A DNA stretch of 64,000 nucleotides from Sinonovacula constricta (taxonomy: Eukaryota > Mollusca > Bivalvia > Cardiida > Solecurtidae): positions 51,667,831-51,731,830 of the forward strand of contig CM017558.1 in assembly GCA_007844125.1 (NCBI GenBank). The letters run 5' to 3'. Made by a program: the position numbers and the translations under genes. The notes under the pieces are model-generated. The model did no database searches, was not told where the DNA came from, and saw nothing but the letters and a program-made list of their open reading frames with translations. Every line of letters begins with the position of its first letter. The stretch's first letter is position 1. This document shows positions 11,604-22,750 of the stretch, piece after piece.

Positions 11604-14600
11604 AGATCCTCAGAGCTGTTACGGTAACAACTAACTAAACAAACAATCAATTAAACGTGTATACATGTCGAAATGATTTATGGACCAAAATAACAACCAA
11701 TGTTCTTTCTCTGGTGTCATTTAAGAGATAGTAATTCTAAAGGAACTATTTATAAAACTAAAATAACAAACTTAAGTCGTTTGTTGTCTACACATTTTGG
11801 CATTTTAGCAAGAAAAGTAAAATTAATACATGTGTACACACAGGAGTATGTGCCAAAGATAGCAGAACAGAACAGAACATGATACTGTTCGGCTAAATTC
11901 CACGAAGTTTCTCGTATTGTTACCTAAAATAGTGGACCTTATGATGTCATCCGATATAGTCAGTAGGTCAAGGATATGGTAGAACAGTGCTTGCATCCGA
12001 CTTGTAGTTGACCTAAGCCTACCGTTAATACTGCTGCTGAAGCTTGTATGTTGATTGCTTGTTTATGTGGTCAATCATTGAAAACATGTGAGTAATATCG
12101 CTGCTGAATCTTTTACATGCACTTTTAATTGCTATATTATGTAAAAATCGGCAAGTAGAGAATTTGTTGTGAATGCTTAAAACAAGAATGGGGGTCTTTT
12201 TTATGGAAACTTAATTGCACGCATTGAAACGTAAAATATAATATTTGTATACATTGGAAGATGTACTCTGACGTAGACAGATAATTTTTAGCACACGATA
12301 CAGTTGTTATTTTATAGATTATGAAAAAGAAAATCAAGTAAATTTACTCTGCATATTCGATGATTTTTGCGTGAAGAAAGTTTTACAATTTTACTAACAG
12401 GTGCCATATTTATATATATTTAGAATACTGTTTTTCCTCCAAACATTTAATGATTCCCACATTTTTACTTTTCTGTAGTTCCCATTTTTTGAGCAGCAAA
12501 CAGAGTACACGAGTCTCTTTCACCTCTATATAGCTGAATAGCAGCCAGTAGAGATTATTTTTACTTTAATCTGATAAATCAGAATAGTTTGATTTTAAGT
12601 TTGAGGTATGAAGGTTAAAGTGTATACTTCAATCTAAATTTCGGAGCATGTGCGTAAATATATCCCAATATATAGACATACGACAGAAATGCTTACTAAT
12701 GTCGTGGCTGCACAATTTTTAGTTCGCGTAATTTTCGGATGTAACTTTCCTTTTTGCGTGTGCGTTTAAATACATCTCACCACTTGTAGTTGCCATCCAA
12801 AGGTCACGTGCACTTTAAAATAAACGTTCATGCTATTTTCATATTTACAATCAACAATATTTCGGTTGTTCGAAATTGTTGAACACTTAGGAATCTATAC
12901 CATGCCTATTTAGTCGACTTTGGGGTGTCACGGTCTGTGTTAGATCCTGTTGCCCGGCGCAACTGGAACCGGCGCTCTAGCGACTTCGCCGCATGATCCG
13001 GAAGTGGTTACTGTGTCAAAGCGTAATGCATTCTATATACAGACGTTGACGTCAATAGGTTTTAACCAGATTTTAACTTTGCAACATCACACCTAGCTGA
13101 TGTTAGGGATTTTATATATATCATTGTAAATAGCTCTGCGTTTGTATTAGTATTATACCTTATGTATTATTTTATGTAGATCAAATTACAAAATATATGC
13201 CTTGTTAATTTGTGTATATCATGACATTATATAGTTAAATGCCACTATTATATATGTATATAATTTTTTCTGTTTCAACTCTACCTAGCCATTTACCCGT
13301 ACTTCTACGGCAGAACTGTGTCAGTTCCCCTTGTACGAAATGCAGCTAACGTGACGACTCTACTACCAAGCAGAGTGATCTCCCTTGCTTGTAACTCATT
13401 TCGTACGGTGTAGCTACATTGCTACATGTTAAATATTATCTGTTATTTTGGTATTTTCAATGCCAACGGACAAATGTTTCCAGCGTTATTGAAAAAGACA
13501 AACTGCTCTAATTTTTTGTTATTCTGTTTGTTATGTAGATTTAGCTTGTTTGTGCCTAAATATTTTATTACAATATATATTTGTAGAAGTACATTGTGAT
13601 AATTGCTCTAGAACGTGGATTTGAATAAAATGTGATATAAATGGTGTTTTAACAAGTAACTCACTGTAAAAGAAATGTGTTGTGATTTTACGCACCGTGT
13701 GATTTTTGTAATAAATTTTATGCATATACTGAGGCTTGTTTTCAATCTTGCGCAACTATTTGGTAAGTCCTTACCGATTCTTCTGTGTGTGTTAGAAGCG
13801 TTACAGCATAGCGCTGCATTCCATCTAAATGACTACACAGGTTCCTATAAACGACTAGGCATAACTAACGAAAATCGCTTGTGGATATGCTGTCAATGTG
13901 TTTATAAAATCATTAAAAGTTTAACGGGCCATTACCACTGAGTTATAACGATGTTATAATGCTTCTGAATGGTTGTAAAATAGTGTTAAACGTTAAGTAA
14001 TATTTTTATTTTTAAATATGTAATTTTTAAATATGTAAGTTTTAGAGATTAAGAGCATAACTGATAACAGTCTTTCAACTTGTTTCAATGCATGTCATGG
14101 TAGAAAGCGCCCGAGTCGCCGACTTGTAACTTACCAGATCCCCGTCCTATAGATGTGAGTCGAGGTCAAAGGTCAGAAATTAACTGTGAAGTGGTGTTCT
14201 AAGTGACATGCGGTGCACCGGTTTATTTGACAATGTCACATGTCTAACTGTTTTCCTCCACAAAAAATACTCTGCACGTCGCCGTTATGGACATAATTGT
14301 GTCGATGCGATGTAAAAACAACAAAAGAAAACAAACACATAAGTATATAATTAATTATTTAGGAAAACATGTCAACTGAAAACATAAAATTAAGAAAGAT
14401 ACATTATAATAATAATTATAATAATACTATAATCAATCAATACCATTTTAATTATAAGAAGAAATAATTCTGTGAATTTCTCATAAAACACAAAAACCTG
14501 CTAGAAAGAACATATACATTTTAACAATAATAATAATCAATTGATTAGGTATAAATTAATAAATGCTTTGGAGATTTAATATGCGGATTTACCACCTTAC

Positions 14601-14896
14601 ACAAAACACAGTTATAAATTGTCGTTAGACAAACTTGACATATTTGAAAACTGCGCTTTCACGACGGCTTCTTAATGCAAATTAGCTGACACAAACAGCA
14701 ATAAGAATATAATGAAATAATTAGAATATGCCCTATAAAACTAACAAAATCAGTAACCCTCCAAGGGCTGACTTCCAATTGACAGACGACGGTTGAAACC
14801 CGCCAAAGAAAATAACAAAAGTTATGTTGACAGTGAAAAGTTAACATTACACGGGTCGCATGATAAAACAGCATAAACCAGCATACACCAAGGCTT
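11604..14896. other. Gene-free intergenic stretch
   Basis: AT-rich sequence with no supported gene. At about 14105-14165 a fragment with CCGAGTCGCCGACTTGTAAC resembles the SINE head seen at 3195. A short imperfect inverted repeat around TGTACGAAATG / CATTTCGTACG spans about 13333-13408. Confidence 0.5.
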
Positions 14897-17800
14897 AGTG
14901 ATACAGTCAGCTGAGCACTGGACTGTCGTGAAACAGGTCACGTTTATCAGTGATACAGTCGGCTGAGCACTGGACTGCCATGCAATAGGTTACGTTTATC
15001 AGTAAGACAGTCGGCTAAGCACTAGACTGCCGTGCAATAGATCACGTTTATCAGTGATACAGTCGGCTGAGCACTGGACTGCCGTGCAATAGGTTACGTT
15101 TATCAGTGATACAGTCGGCTGAGCACTGGACTGTCGTGCAATAGGTCACGTTTATCAGTGATACAGTCGGCTGAGCACTGGACTGTCGTGCAATAGGTCA
15201 CGTTTATCAGTGATACAGTCGGCTGAGCACTGGACTGTCGTGCAATAGGTCACGTTTATCAGTGTGAGCACTAGACTGTCGTGCAATAGGTCACGTTTAT
15301 CAGTGATACAGTCAGCTGAGCACTGGACTACCGTGCAATAGGTTACGTTTATCCGTGATACAGTCAGCTGAGCACTGGACTGTCGTGAAACAGGTTACGT
15401 TTATCCGTGATACAGTCGGCTGAGCACTGGACTGCCGTGCAATAGGTCACGTTTATCAATGATAAGTCAGCTGAGCACTGGACTGCCATGCAATAGGTTA
15501 CGTTTATCAGTAATACAGTCGGCTGAGCACTGGACTGCCGTACAATAGGTAACGTTTATCAGTGATACAGTCGGATGAGCACTGGACTGCCATACAATAG
15601 GTCACGTTTATCAGTGATACAGTCGGCTGAGCACTGGACTGCCGTACAATAGGTTACGTTTATCAGTGAAACAGTCGGCTGAGCACTGGACTGCCGTACA
15701 ATAGGTTACGTTTAACAGTAATACAGTCGGCTGAGCACTGGACTGCCGTACAATAGGTTACGTTTATCAGTGAAACAGTCAGCTGAGCACTGGACTGCCG
15801 TGCAATAGGTCACGTTTATCAGTGATACAGTCGACTGAGCACTGGGCTGCCGTGCAATAGGTCACGTTTATCAGTGATACAGTCGGCTGACCACTGGACT
15901 GCCGTGCAATAGGTTACGTTTATCAGTGATACAGTCAGCTGAGCACTGGGCTGCCGCACAATATGTAACGTTTATCAGTGATACAGTCGGCTGAGCACTG
16001 GGCTGCCGCACAATAGGTTACGTTTATCAGTGATACAGTCGGCTGAGCACTGGGCTGCCGCACAATAGGTTACGTTTATCAGTGATACAGTCGGCTGAGC
16101 ACTGGACTGCCATGCAATAGGTTACATTTATCAGTAATACAGTCAGCTGAGCACTGGGCTGCCGCACAATAGGTTACGTTTAGCAGTGATACAGTCAGCT
16201 GAGCACTGGGCTGCCGTACAATAGGTTACGTTTATCAGTGATACAGTCAGTTGAGCACTGGACTGCCGTGAAACAGGTCACGTTTATCAGTAATACAGTC
16301 GGCTGAGCACTGGACTGTCGTGCAATAGGTCACGTTTATCAGTGATACAGTCGGCTGAGCACTGGACTGCCGTACAATAGGTCACGTTTATCAGTGATGC
16401 AGTCGGCTGAGCACTGGACTGCCGTACAATAGGTCACGTTTATCAGTAATACAGTCGGCTGAGCACTGGACTGCCGTACAATAGGTCACGTTTATCAGTG
16501 ATGCAGTCGGCTGAGCACTGGACTGCCGTACAGTAGGTCACGTTTATCAGTGATGCAGTCGGCTGAGCACTGGACTGCCGTACAATAGGTCACGTTTATC
16601 AGTAATGCAGTCGGGTGAGCACTGGACTGCCGTACAATAGGTCACGTTTATCAGTGATGCAGTCGGCTGAGCACTGGACTGCCGTACAATAGGTCACGTT
16701 TATCAGTGATACAGTCGGCTGAGCACTGGACTGCCGTACAATAGGTCACGTTTATCAGTGATGCAGTCGGCTGAGCACTGGACTGCCGTACAATAGGTCA
16801 CGTTTATCAGTGATGCAGTCGGCTGAGCACTGGACTGCCGTACAATAGGTTACGTTTATCAGTGATATAGTCAGCTGAGCACTGGACTGCCGTGAAACAG
16901 GTCACGTTAATCAGTGATACAGTCAGTTGAGCACTGGACTGTCGTGAAACAGGTCACGTTTATCAGTAATACAGTCAGATGAGCACTGGACTGCCGTGAA
17001 ACAGGTTACGTTTATCAGTGATACAGTCAGTTGAGCACTAGACTGCCGTGAAACAGGTCACGTTTATCAGTAATACAGTCGGCTGAGCACTACACTGCCG
17101 TGAAACAGGTCACGCTTATCAGTGATACAGTCGGCTGAGCACTGGACTGTCGTGCAATAGGTCACGTTTATCAGTAATACAGTCAGCTGAGCACTGGACT
17201 GTCGTGCAATAGGTCACGTTTATCAGTAATACAGTCAGCTGAGCACTGGACTGCCGTGAAACAGGTCACGTTTATCAGTGATACAGTCGGCTGAGCACTG
17301 GAGTGCCGTGCAATAGGTTACGTTTATCAGTGATACAGTCGGCTGAGCACTGGACTGCCATGCAATAGGTCACGTTTATCAGTGATACAGTCGGCTGAGC
17401 ACTGGACTGCCGTGAAAGAGGTCACGCTTATCAGTGATACTGTCGGCTGAGCACTGACTGGACTGCCGTGCAATAGGTCACGTTTATCAGTGATACAGTC
17501 GGCTGAGCACTACACTGCCGTGCAATAGATCACGTTTATCAGTGATACAGTCAGTTGAGCACTGGACTGCCGTGCAATAGGTCACGTTTATCAGTGATAC
17601 AGTCGGCTGAGCACTACACTGCCGTGCAATAGATCACGTTTATCAGTAATACAGTCGGCTGAGCACTGGACTGCCGTGCAATAGGTCCTGTTTATCAGTA
17701 ATACAGTCGGCTAAGCACTATACTGCCGTGAAACAGGTCACGTTTATCAGTGATACAGTCAGTTGAGCACTGGACTGCCGTGCAATAGGTCACGTTAATC

Positions 17801-18992
17801 AGTGATAGTCAGCTGAGCACTGGACTGCCGTGAAACAGGTTAAGTTTATCAGTGATACAGTCGGCTGAGCACTGGAGTGCCGTGCAATAGGTCACGTTTA
17901 TCAGTAATACAGTCAGCTGAGCACTGGACTGCCGTGAAACAGGTTACGTTTAACAGTGATACAGTCGGCTGATCAATGGACTGCCGTGCAATAGGTCACG
18001 TTTATCAGTAATACAGTCAGCTGAGCACTGGACTGTCGTACAATAGGTCACGTTTATCAGTGATACAGTCAGCGGAGCACTGGACTGCCGTGAAACAGGT
18101 CACGTTTATCAGTGATACAGTCGGCTGAGCACTGGACTGCCGTGAAACAGGTCACGTTTATCAGTGATACAGTCAGCGGAGCACTGGACTGCCGTGAAAC
18201 AGGTCACGTTTATCAGTGATACAGTCAGTTGAGCACTGGACTGCCGTGAAACACGTCACGTTTATCAGTGATACAGTCGGCTGAGCACTGGACTGCCGTG
18301 AAACAGGTCACGTTTATCAGTGATACAGTCGGCTGAGCACTGGACTGCCGTGAAACAGGTCACGTTTATCAGTGATACAGTCAGTTGAGCACTGGACTGC
18401 CGTGAAACAGGTCACGTTTATCAGTGATACAGTCAGCTGAGCACGGTACTGCCGTGAAACAGGTCACGTTTATCAGTGATGCAGTCGGCTGAGCACTGGA
18501 CTGCCGTGCAATAGGTCACGTTTATCAGTAATACAGTCGGCTGAGCACTGGACTGCCGTGCAATAGGTTTCGTTTATCAGTGATACAGTCAGCTGAGCAC
18601 TGGACTGTCGTGAAACAGGTCACGTTTATCAGTGATACAGTCGGCTGAGCACTGGACTGTCGTGAAACAGGTCACGTTTATCAGTGATACAGTCGGCTGA
18701 GCATTAGACTGCCGTGCAATAGGTTTCGTTGATCAGTGATACAGTCGGCTGATCACTAGACTGCCGTGCAATAGGTCACGTTTATCAGTAATACAGTCAG
18801 CTGAGCACTGGACTGTCGTACAATAGGTCACGTTTATCAGTGATACAGTCAGCGGAGCACTGGACTGCCGTGAAACAGGTCACGTTTATCAGTGATACAG
18901 TCGGCTGAGCACTGGACTGCCGTGAAACAGGTCACGTTTATCAGTGATACAGTCAGCTGAGCACTGGACTGCCGTACAATAGGTCACGTTTT
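14897..18992 (+). repeat. Satellite array, 52-bp monomer, about 79 copies
   Basis: About 4.1 kb is filled head-to-tail by one monomer whose parts read AGTGATACAGTCGGCTGAGC, ACTGGACTGCCGTGCAATAG and GTCACGTTTATC (52 bp). Variants differ at GTGCAATAG / GTGAAACAG / GTACAATAG / GCACAATAG, GTCGG / GTCAG and GTCACG / GTTACG, and they cluster regionally, as local homogenisation produces. Units around 17956-18080 recur at 18737-18860, exactly 780 bp (15 monomers) later. The monomer contains TATCAGTGATA (inverted repeat across the junction) and CAGTC...GACTG arms. A few monomers have small deletions (for example near 15265 and 15460). The core resembles a tRNA D-arm to variable-loop segment. It is not a CRISPR array: there are no unique spacers. 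Confidence 0.95.
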
Positions 18993-19361
18993 TGTCAAAT
19001 TAAGTTTTATAACAATGAATGCAAAGCAATCTTAAAATAAAAAAAATCAATTTGTTTTTTGATAATAAAAACACGCTGATGAAATGACTAATATCGTAGA
19101 AATACAATAATAAAATTAAAATGAATAAACATTGGAAAGAGTGATGTCTTTATATGTTAAGATAGTAAAGGTTTAATGATTGTTTTTAATTATTTATAAC
19201 ATATGAAATCAGTCATTAATACATAACCATGTGTATCAATGTCACTAAACGTACGTCAAAAATGAATTCCTGCAATTTTATTTAAAATTTGTTTACTTTT
19301 TGTCGGAGCGTTTTCTTTAAAGCGGTAATATAAAATGTTACTTCTATGAATGTGCAAAGAA
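18993..19361. other. AT-rich flank of the satellite
   Basis: The array stops abruptly after CACGTTT and gives way to A/T-rich single-copy-looking sequence. I see no gene or terminal repeat here. Confidence 0.5.
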
Positions 19362-19763
19362 CTACAAACAAGCAGATACTATAAGGGCCGCAGACACTTT
19401 AATTGCAAGAAATGTGGTTATATCCATCTTAAAGCCTTCGGACATATGGGCAAATATTGGCCAATTACCCTTTGTATAACTTAGTCTGATAAAAGATACT
19501 GGATCGGTATTAAAATCAAAGACGACATCCATATGATCTGTCACAGCTTTGATCATGCCTAAAGGTTTTGCTGTTAACCAGTCAGTTTCGGGATTCTTCG
19601 GATTAGGAGAACAATGAGCAATGCCGTGCCTCAACCTAAGCTTATTTGCAATACTATTGCCAATGATTGCGATCATTCCAAAGATAGAATTGTCAAAGCC
19701 TCCGAAGTTTTCCAAATATGTTCGTTTAAAATCAGATATTCGGGGAGGAGATGTCGCATCCAT
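19362..19763 (-). CDS. Unassigned 133-aa open reading frame
   Basis: An intact ATG-to-TAG frame in a reasonable start context (TCAAAATGG). The composition looks protein-like and is clearly less AT-rich than the flanks. The predicted protein has mildly hydrophobic segments near residues 27-42 (IFGMIAIIGNSIANKL) and at the C-terminus (FLAIKVSAALIVSACL), with a Trp/Pro/Asp-rich middle. I do not recognise a family. It sits beside, and divergent from, a truncated LINE, so it could be an orphan gene, an exon copied by retroposition, or part of an unknown mobile element. No poly(A) signal or splice site clearly belongs to it. Confidence 0.35.
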   Translation of the reverse strand: MDATSPPRISDFKRTYLENFGGFDNSIFGMIAIIGNSIANKLRLRHGIAHCSPNPKNPETDWLTAKPLGMIKAVTDHMDVVFDFNTDPVSFIRLSYTKGNWPIFAHMSEGFKMDITTFLAIKVSAALIVSACL

Positions 19764-19858
19764 TTTGACTAGTTGGACTGGTATCTCGCCCGAGTTAGAC
19801 TTTTAATTAACTCATGGTAACGGAAAAGTGCAGGACGTTTATGCATTCAGCCAATTAG

Positions 19859-21394
19859 ATGGTCAATTATGCGCATGATGGTCGGAAGATTTTCTTCCAG
19901 AAAGCTTTTGATTCTGTGTGGCGGTCTGCTCTATGGGCAAAGCTTGCTAGTTACAATGTAAGCGGGAAACTATTTAACGTTATTAAAAACTTGTATAGTG
20001 GTATAAAATCTAGTGTGCTATGTAATGGTGATATGTCACAGCCATTTGCCTGCAGTAATGGTCTACGTCAAGGGGAAAACCTCTCCCCAATCCTGTTTTC
20101 GTTATTTCTGAATGACCTAGAGAACTTTCTATCTGTTAAGGAGAGTAAATGTGTTTCCCTGTTTGACACTGACCTAGATTTATATCTTAAATTGTATGTT
20201 CTATTGTATGCTGATGATACTGTGATTTTTGCAAAATCTGAAAATGACCTTATGTCAACATTATCCCTGTTTGTAGAATACTGCAATACATGGAAGCTTA
20301 AGATAAACTCTGAGAAAACAAAAGTAACGGTGTTTGGTGATAGCATTAGACAGAAAAGAAAAATTCTTGTACAAAATATGCATTTTGAAGTCGTAAATTC
20401 ATTTAAATACCTAGGTGTAGTATTTACTATAAACAGACGTTTTCTTGCTGCCAAACTACATTCTATAGAACAAGCAAGGAAAGCATTGTTTAGTTTATAT
20501 ACTAAAATAAGAAATCTTTGCCTACCTGTCGATTGCCAACTTAAACTTTTCGATAACACTATTGTCCCTGTCTTACTGTATGCTAGTGAGGTTTGGGGAT
20601 ACGGAGACCTAAGCCTTATTGAAAAGGTCCATACCGATTTTATGAAGCATATACTTAATGTTAAAAAGACTACCCCCCATGTAATGTTATATGGTGATCT
20701 TGGTCGTTTTCCAATGAGTATTTATATTAAGAAAAGAATTATCGGATTTTGGTACAAACTTTGCCATAATCATGGTACCTTGTCATCATTGTTGTACAAA
20801 TTTCTCATAAATGATATAACAAATAATGGTAAAACATACAATTGGTTTGAAACTGTTAAAAATACATTGTATGAATGCAATCTTGGACATGTTTGGGAAT
20901 CACAACATTTTATTGGATCTAGATCCACATTGCTATCCTTTGTTGAATGCATGCTAAAATCTAAATATACTGAAATCTGGAAAAACGATGTACATAATGC
21001 ACCAAAATGTGTTTACTATAGAATATTTAAAACACAACCCGTACTTGAAAATTATCTCTGTACTTTGCCAGAAAAATATGTAAATTATATAGTTAATTAC
21101 CGGATGTGTAACAATCGCCTGCCAGTTGAAACAGGTAGATGGTTTGGTCTAGAGAGAAACCAACGTGTGTGCAACCTCTGTAATAACGGTGATATTGGAG
21201 ATGAATTCCACTACATATTTAGATGTTCATATTTCTCCGATAAACGTAAACGCTATATTGGCTTCTTAAACCTCATGAATGCTAACACTTTAGATTTCGC
21301 TAAGATAATGTGCGAGCAAGATACTAATATCCTCACAAAACTCGGTATATTTGTTAATATTGTTATGCAACACTTCCGCCGTCCACCTGGCTAG
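19859..21394 (+). pseudogene. LINE ORF2 C-terminal fragment: reverse transcriptase and Cys/His motif
   Basis: A 511-residue open frame. It carries RT motifs in order: KAFDSVWR (residues about 15-22), GLRQGENLSPILFSLFLNDL (68-87), the catalytic LLYADD (115-120) and the FKYLGVVF box, then a thumb region and a C-terminal C-x2-C...H...C motif (VCNLCNNG, then EFHYIFRC). The apurinic-type endonuclease and the RT motifs before KAFDS are missing, so the copy cannot act alone, although the remaining frame has no internal stop. The first ATG lies in flanking sequence and is fortuitous. The motif style fits the jockey/CR1-like groups common in molluscs; I do not assign a clade. Confidence 0.8.
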
Positions 21395-21640
21395 TCATTA
21401 TTCGTTGTTAATATAGCTCACTATATCCTAGCTACAATTGTAATATCTACAACCATTAACATTACTGTATTTTATTTTAAAATATGTATTGTATACATGT
21501 TTACTACAGCCTGGTTTTCCCAACCGTATGTACTGATTATATATTTAATACCTCATGTCACATTTATCATATCATGTATTGTATATATGTATGTGTTGAG
21601 AGTACAAATAAACTGTAAAACTGTAATCTAATGATAGCCA
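19885..21640 (+). mobile_element. 5'-truncated non-LTR retrotransposon (LINE)
   Basis: The element begins inside the reverse transcriptase gene and keeps the 3' part of its coding region plus about 245 bp of 3' UTR with an AATAAA at 21607. The start of the coding homology (KAFDSVWR) marks the truncation near 19885-19890; upstream sequence is unrelated. The end is placed after the ACTGTAATCTAATG tail. 5' truncation is the normal product of incomplete target-primed reverse transcription. I could not find a clear target-site duplication. Confidence 0.8.
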
Positions 21641-22081
21641 GTGGCTCCGAAAAAGACACCGATATTGAGTGAAGGGATAATGGCCATTTAGGACATAGCC
21701 TTGGGTAGTTTAAGAATGTGAACTGATTGGAAAGAATGAAATTATAATTAATTTATTTAAAATGAATTATATGAATGGCCCTATTGGCTTACGCACGAGG
21801 CTACATTTCGGTTAAAGCACGTGCACAATCAAGTGGATATTTCTATAATATTTAACGATTAGAACCAGAAAAAATAAAACAAATGTAAAGTATAGTATTA
21901 TGTTTATCGTAACTCTTTCTATGTTCAGTAACTTGAACATTTCATTAATAATGATAGTATAAGTAATTACTGTTAATAAACTGTGTTTATAATTCTTTAT
22001 GGATTCCAGTACTTAACGGATGTGTAATTTAGTAAAAGCTTTTCAAAACCCTACTTGGCAATTCACTGTTAGGGTGGAACT
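21641..22081. other. Gene-free intergenic stretch
   Basis: Nothing recognisable between the LINE 3' end and the next MITE-like element. Confidence 0.5.
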
Positions 22082-22364
22082 TTAATGTGGTATCCTACAG
22101 TTTGTCTTTATCAAAAACATGTTATATCTTGCTCTGGGTAATTAGGCATCACTTCTGCATAAGACCATATTTAAGTCGACGAAAATAACGAATGTGAAAG
22201 AACTTTAACTGTTAAATAGTTCAAATCGTGACATAAATCACGTTATAGCCTATATCGACGTCAGAGCGAATTATCTGGAGTGAATAACGCGATATCAAAA
22301 GGAAGTGGTCACGTGGTTTTCTTGGTTAAAACAATAGCTTACTGTAAAGAGTGACTCTCATAAG

Positions 22365-22377
22365 AAATACATGTTTG
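22365..22377 (+). repeat. Target-site duplication of the SINE, left copy
   Basis: AAATACATGTTTG precedes the SINE and is repeated exactly at 22655-22667. Confidence 0.9.
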
Positions 22378-22654
22378 GGATTGGGATTAGCCGGCATTTT
22401 TGCCGATACTGCGCAGCGACATTTCTATCATTATAGCACAGGGGCACTTATGAGGTGCCCAGGGACTGGACCCGGCCGGTCCATTATACTGACACCGACG
22501 AGTCAGGCGTAATGCTGTCCCCTTAGCCCCGAGCGTTAGGAGGGAAGCCACTACTACCAACTTTAAAGTCTTTGGTATGACCCGGCCGGGGTTCGAACCC
22601 ACGACCTCCCGATCCGCAAGCCGACGCTCTACCATCTGAGCTATTGCGGCCGCT
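22378..22654 (-). mobile_element. Full-length tRNA-derived SINE
   Basis: On the minus strand the element opens GCGGCCGCAATAGCTCAGAT (box A: TAGCTCAGATGG) and has a perfect box B (GGGTTCGAACCCC) about 50 bp on. These are the internal RNA polymerase III promoter of a tRNA-like head. A non-tRNA body of about 190 bp follows, ending in ...GCCGGCTAATCCCAATCC. It is flanked by an exact 13-bp duplication, AAATACATGTTTG. Being intact and nested in an older MITE, it is a comparatively recent insertion. A 91-codon open frame on the same strand is a by-product of the GC-rich SINE and not a gene. Confidence 0.9.
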
Positions 22655-22667
22655 AAATACATGTTTG
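22655..22667 (+). repeat. Target-site duplication of the SINE, right copy
   Basis: Exact second copy of AAATACATGTTTG, directly after the tRNA-like end of the SINE. Confidence 0.9.
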
Positions 22668-22750
22668 TGTGTTATGCGTACTTTTCACATGGATGTAGGA
22701 CACCGATTTACGACATTCCGCGGGATCTTTTCAAAAGTAAATAATCTGTT

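Larger units (their letters stand above)
22082..22750 (+). mobile_element. MITE-like element, family A copy interrupted by a SINE
   Basis: The left end TTAATGTGGTATCCTACAG matches the terminal repeat of the family. The interior (TATATCGACGTCAGAGCG, AGTGGTCACGTGGTTTTCTT) matches the copies at 1765 and 42181. The segment after the SINE (TGTAGGACACCGATTTACGA) matches 42579-42600, so the element continues on the far side of the insertion. The right terminal repeat is not recognisable, so the right boundary is approximate. Confidence 0.6.

Noticed and set aside
14897..18992. CRISPR-like regular repeat array
   Set aside because: Units are contiguous with no unique spacers, the host is eukaryotic, and the structure is an ordinary satellite.
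20068..20559. 163-aa minus-strand frame
   Set aside because: Shadow of the LINE reverse transcriptase on the opposite strand.
22387..22662. 91-codon minus-strand open frame
   Set aside because: It lies wholly within and around the tRNA-derived SINE; the apparent protein is translation of the box A/box B region.
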